From positions 1 to 14,666 of the forward strand of contig CAIFEU010000063.1 of NCBI GenBank assembly GCA_903789505.1: a stretch of DNA of 14,666 nucleotides, written 5' to 3'. Each line of letters begins with the position of its first letter. The first letter of the stretch is position 1. The position numbers were made by a program, and so were the translations under genes. This stretch comes from an uncultured Coriobacteriales bacterium. Its GTDB lineage: Bacteria > Actinomycetota > Coriobacteriia > Coriobacteriales > UMGS124. Of this stretch, positions 14,183-14,666 are shown piece after piece. The notes below the pieces were generated by a model. The model saw only the letters and a list, made by a program, of their open reading frames with translations. It searched no databases and was not told the origin of the DNA.

Positions 14183-14239
14183 GCTGCTTTGCGCGTGGGT
14201 TAATTAGTGCCCACCGCAGGTAAAAACCTTAAAAGCAGC
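14183..14239 (-). promoter_or_regulatory. three-arm inverted-repeat element, possible structured RNA upstream of metN
   Basis: GCTGCTTT (14183-14190) and AAAGCAGC (14232-14239) form a perfect 8-bp outer stem. Inside are two further stems: GTGGG/CCCAC (14195-14199 with 14210-14214, loop TTAATTAGTG) and AGGT/ACCT (14218-14221 with 14226-14229, loop AAAA). Together they would fold as a three-way junction. It is in the AT-rich part of the metN upstream region and resembles no riboswitch class I can name. The strand is uncertain; minus is assumed because metN lies that way. Confidence 0.35.
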
Positions 14240-14384
14240 GGCGGGACACCATCAGGGACGAGACGAGCTCGCACATGCGCATTCGTGCGCACGCGCAAGC
14301 CGACATCTGGCAGCGCATTCGCGTGGCGAAGCCGGCGACGGTGCCTTCGGCGAGGTTGGTGGTATGTCCCTGAATCGTTTCCAT
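14229..14384 (-). CDS. hypothetical 51-aa Met/Cys-rich ORF upstream of metN, possible leader peptide
   Basis: An ATG at 14384 opens a 51-codon frame ending in TAA at 14229-14231. The product begins METIQGHTTNLAEG and its second half is rich in sulfur amino acids: six Met and five Cys in total (e.g. RCQMSACACARMRMC). About 80% of codons end in G/C, lower than in the definite genes. No ribosome site is seen upstream, only a TTGACT hexamer (complement of 14443-14448) with a poor -10. Its last codons coincide with the outer stem of the inverted-repeat element, so translation to the stop would open that stem, as in leader-peptide attenuation. The Met/Cys run partly comes from an alternating ATGCGC-like DNA stretch, so chance is a serious alternative. 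Confidence 0.2.
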   Translation of the reverse strand: METIQGHTTNLAEGTVAGFATRMRCQMSACACARMRMCELVSSLMVSRRCF

Positions 14385-14435
14385 GGCAAGGCATGGTAGC
14401 GCACCCGCGCGCCCCGCCCGGCATCGGCGGGCGTC

Positions 14436-14448
14436 TTGACGCAGTCAA
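14436..14448. promoter_or_regulatory. TTGAC-N3-GTCAA dyad
   Basis: TTGAC (14436-14440) and GTCAA (14444-14448) form a short perfect inverted repeat. The minus-strand TTGACT would be a good -35, but the matching -10 (GATGCC, complement of 14420-14425) is poor. It could be an operator half-site pair. Confidence 0.25.
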
Positions 14449-14526
14449 CACATGGACGCCCCCTATGTGGGCCGCCCCCGCACGCCGCACCCCCGGAGCG
14501 TGCGGGCCAGGCGCAGGTGCCGGGCC

Positions 14527-14578
14527 GCGCCGGGCGTAGGGCCCGCACCGCGCGGACGCGGGCGCGCCGGGCGTAGGG
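14527..14578. repeat. 15-bp direct repeat downstream of the right-edge gene
   Basis: GCGCCGGGCGTAGGG occurs at 14527-14541 and 14564-14578, a 37-bp period. The flanks are very GC-rich. It lies in the 3' region of the gene entering from the right. Function unknown. Confidence 0.7.
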
Positions 14579-14607
14579 GCGCAGGGCACCCCGCCCAGGC
14601 GCGCGCC

Positions 14608-14666
14608 CTACCGGTGGGCGCCGACGTGCCAGATGCGCTCGTTGTAGCGGTACCCCTCGTAGGAGG
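14608..14666 (-). CDS. C-terminal fragment of an unidentified protein
   Basis: On the minus strand a frame enters from the right edge and ends at TAG (14608-14610). The last residues read SYEGYRYNERIWHVGAHR. All 18 sense codons end in G or C, as expected for a real gene of this genome, while the following DNA loses that pattern. I do not recognise the family from so few residues. It points the same way as metNIQ, about 700 bp upstream of metN. Confidence 0.5.
   Translation of the reverse strand, partial: SYEGYRYNERIWHVGAHR

Larger units (their letters stand above)
13913..14607. other. 695-bp region upstream of metN
   Basis: No well-supported gene lies here. It contains GC hairpins near metN, an AT-rich island (about 14141-14240) with a three-arm inverted repeat, a short Met/Cys-rich ORF, a TTGAC-gca-GTCAA dyad (14436-14448) and a 15-bp direct repeat near 14527-14578. 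I looked for a SAM (S-box) riboswitch, a T-box (AGGGTGGNACCGCG), a cobalamin element and tRNA features on both strands and did not recognise any. The length and composition suggest a regulated leader or an eroded intergenic region. Confidence 0.5.

Noticed and set aside
14050..14240. Possible T-box or SAM riboswitch upstream of metN
   Set aside because: The nearest T-box-like string (GCAGGGTCTCCCGCAGG on the minus strand) misses the conserved GGNACCGCG core, and no S-box kink-turn or core sequence is visible.
14207..14539. 110-codon GTG-started frame on the plus strand
   Set aside because: Third codon positions are not G/C-biased, there is no ribosome site, and it crosses the inverted repeat and the edge-gene 3' region. 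The product is Arg/Pro/Ala-rich with no recognisable family.

Overview
The window is very GC-rich (roughly 70% by eye, with almost every codon of the real genes ending in G or C). It carries a menaquinol-type cytochrome bd oxidase, a Tat-exported 'fumarate reductase-like' flavoprotein next to a LysR regulator, and a Tat-dependent methionine-binding protein. This mix suggests a high-GC actinobacterial anaerobe, most likely of the class Coriobacteriia (Eggerthella/Slackia/Olsenella-type gut bacteria). That placement is inference from gene content and composition; no marker gene such as rRNA is present.

Layout. (1) Positions 114-2610, minus strand: cydA-cydB, the two core subunits of a short-Q-loop cytochrome bd quinol oxidase. 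(2) Positions 2961-6958, plus strand: cydD-cydC, the heterodimeric ABC exporter needed to assemble that oxidase. The pairs diverge from a 350-bp, locally AT-rich control region containing promoter-like hexamers, a stem-loop and a 10-bp palindrome. (3) Positions 6959-7272: a GC-rich gap between convergent genes, full of inverted copies of GGGGACGCCCC. (4) Positions 7273-9081, minus strand: a Tat-exported FAD-dependent reductase of unknown substrate, diverging from (5) a LysR-type regulator (9281-10240, plus) that overlaps by 11 nt a class-U-like sirtuin deacylase (10230-11027, plus). A perfect 14-bp palindrome of LysR-box type lies between the two divergent genes. (6) A good intrinsic terminator (minus strand) at about 11167-11213. 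(7) Positions 11236-13912, minus strand: metN-metI-metQ, a methionine ABC importer. MetQ has a twin-arginine signal and no lipobox, and MetN lacks the usual C-terminal NIL sensor domain. (8) Positions 13913-14607: a long upstream region with stem-loops, an AT-rich three-way-junction inverted repeat and a small Met/Cys-rich ORF. (9) 14608-14666, minus: the last 19 codons, stop included, of an unidentified gene.

How it fits together: cydABDC forms an oxygen-scavenging respiratory module. The flavoprotein is probably an extracytoplasmic terminal reductase controlled by its divergent LysR neighbour, and the NAD+-dependent sirtuin may be co-transcribed with that regulator. The met genes are a separate nutrient-uptake operon. 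I saw no phage, IS, CRISPR, tRNA or rRNA. The most interesting items are the flavoprotein/LysR/sirtuin cluster with its palindrome, the atypical methionine importer, and the structured leader with a sulfur-amino-acid-rich ORF upstream of metN.
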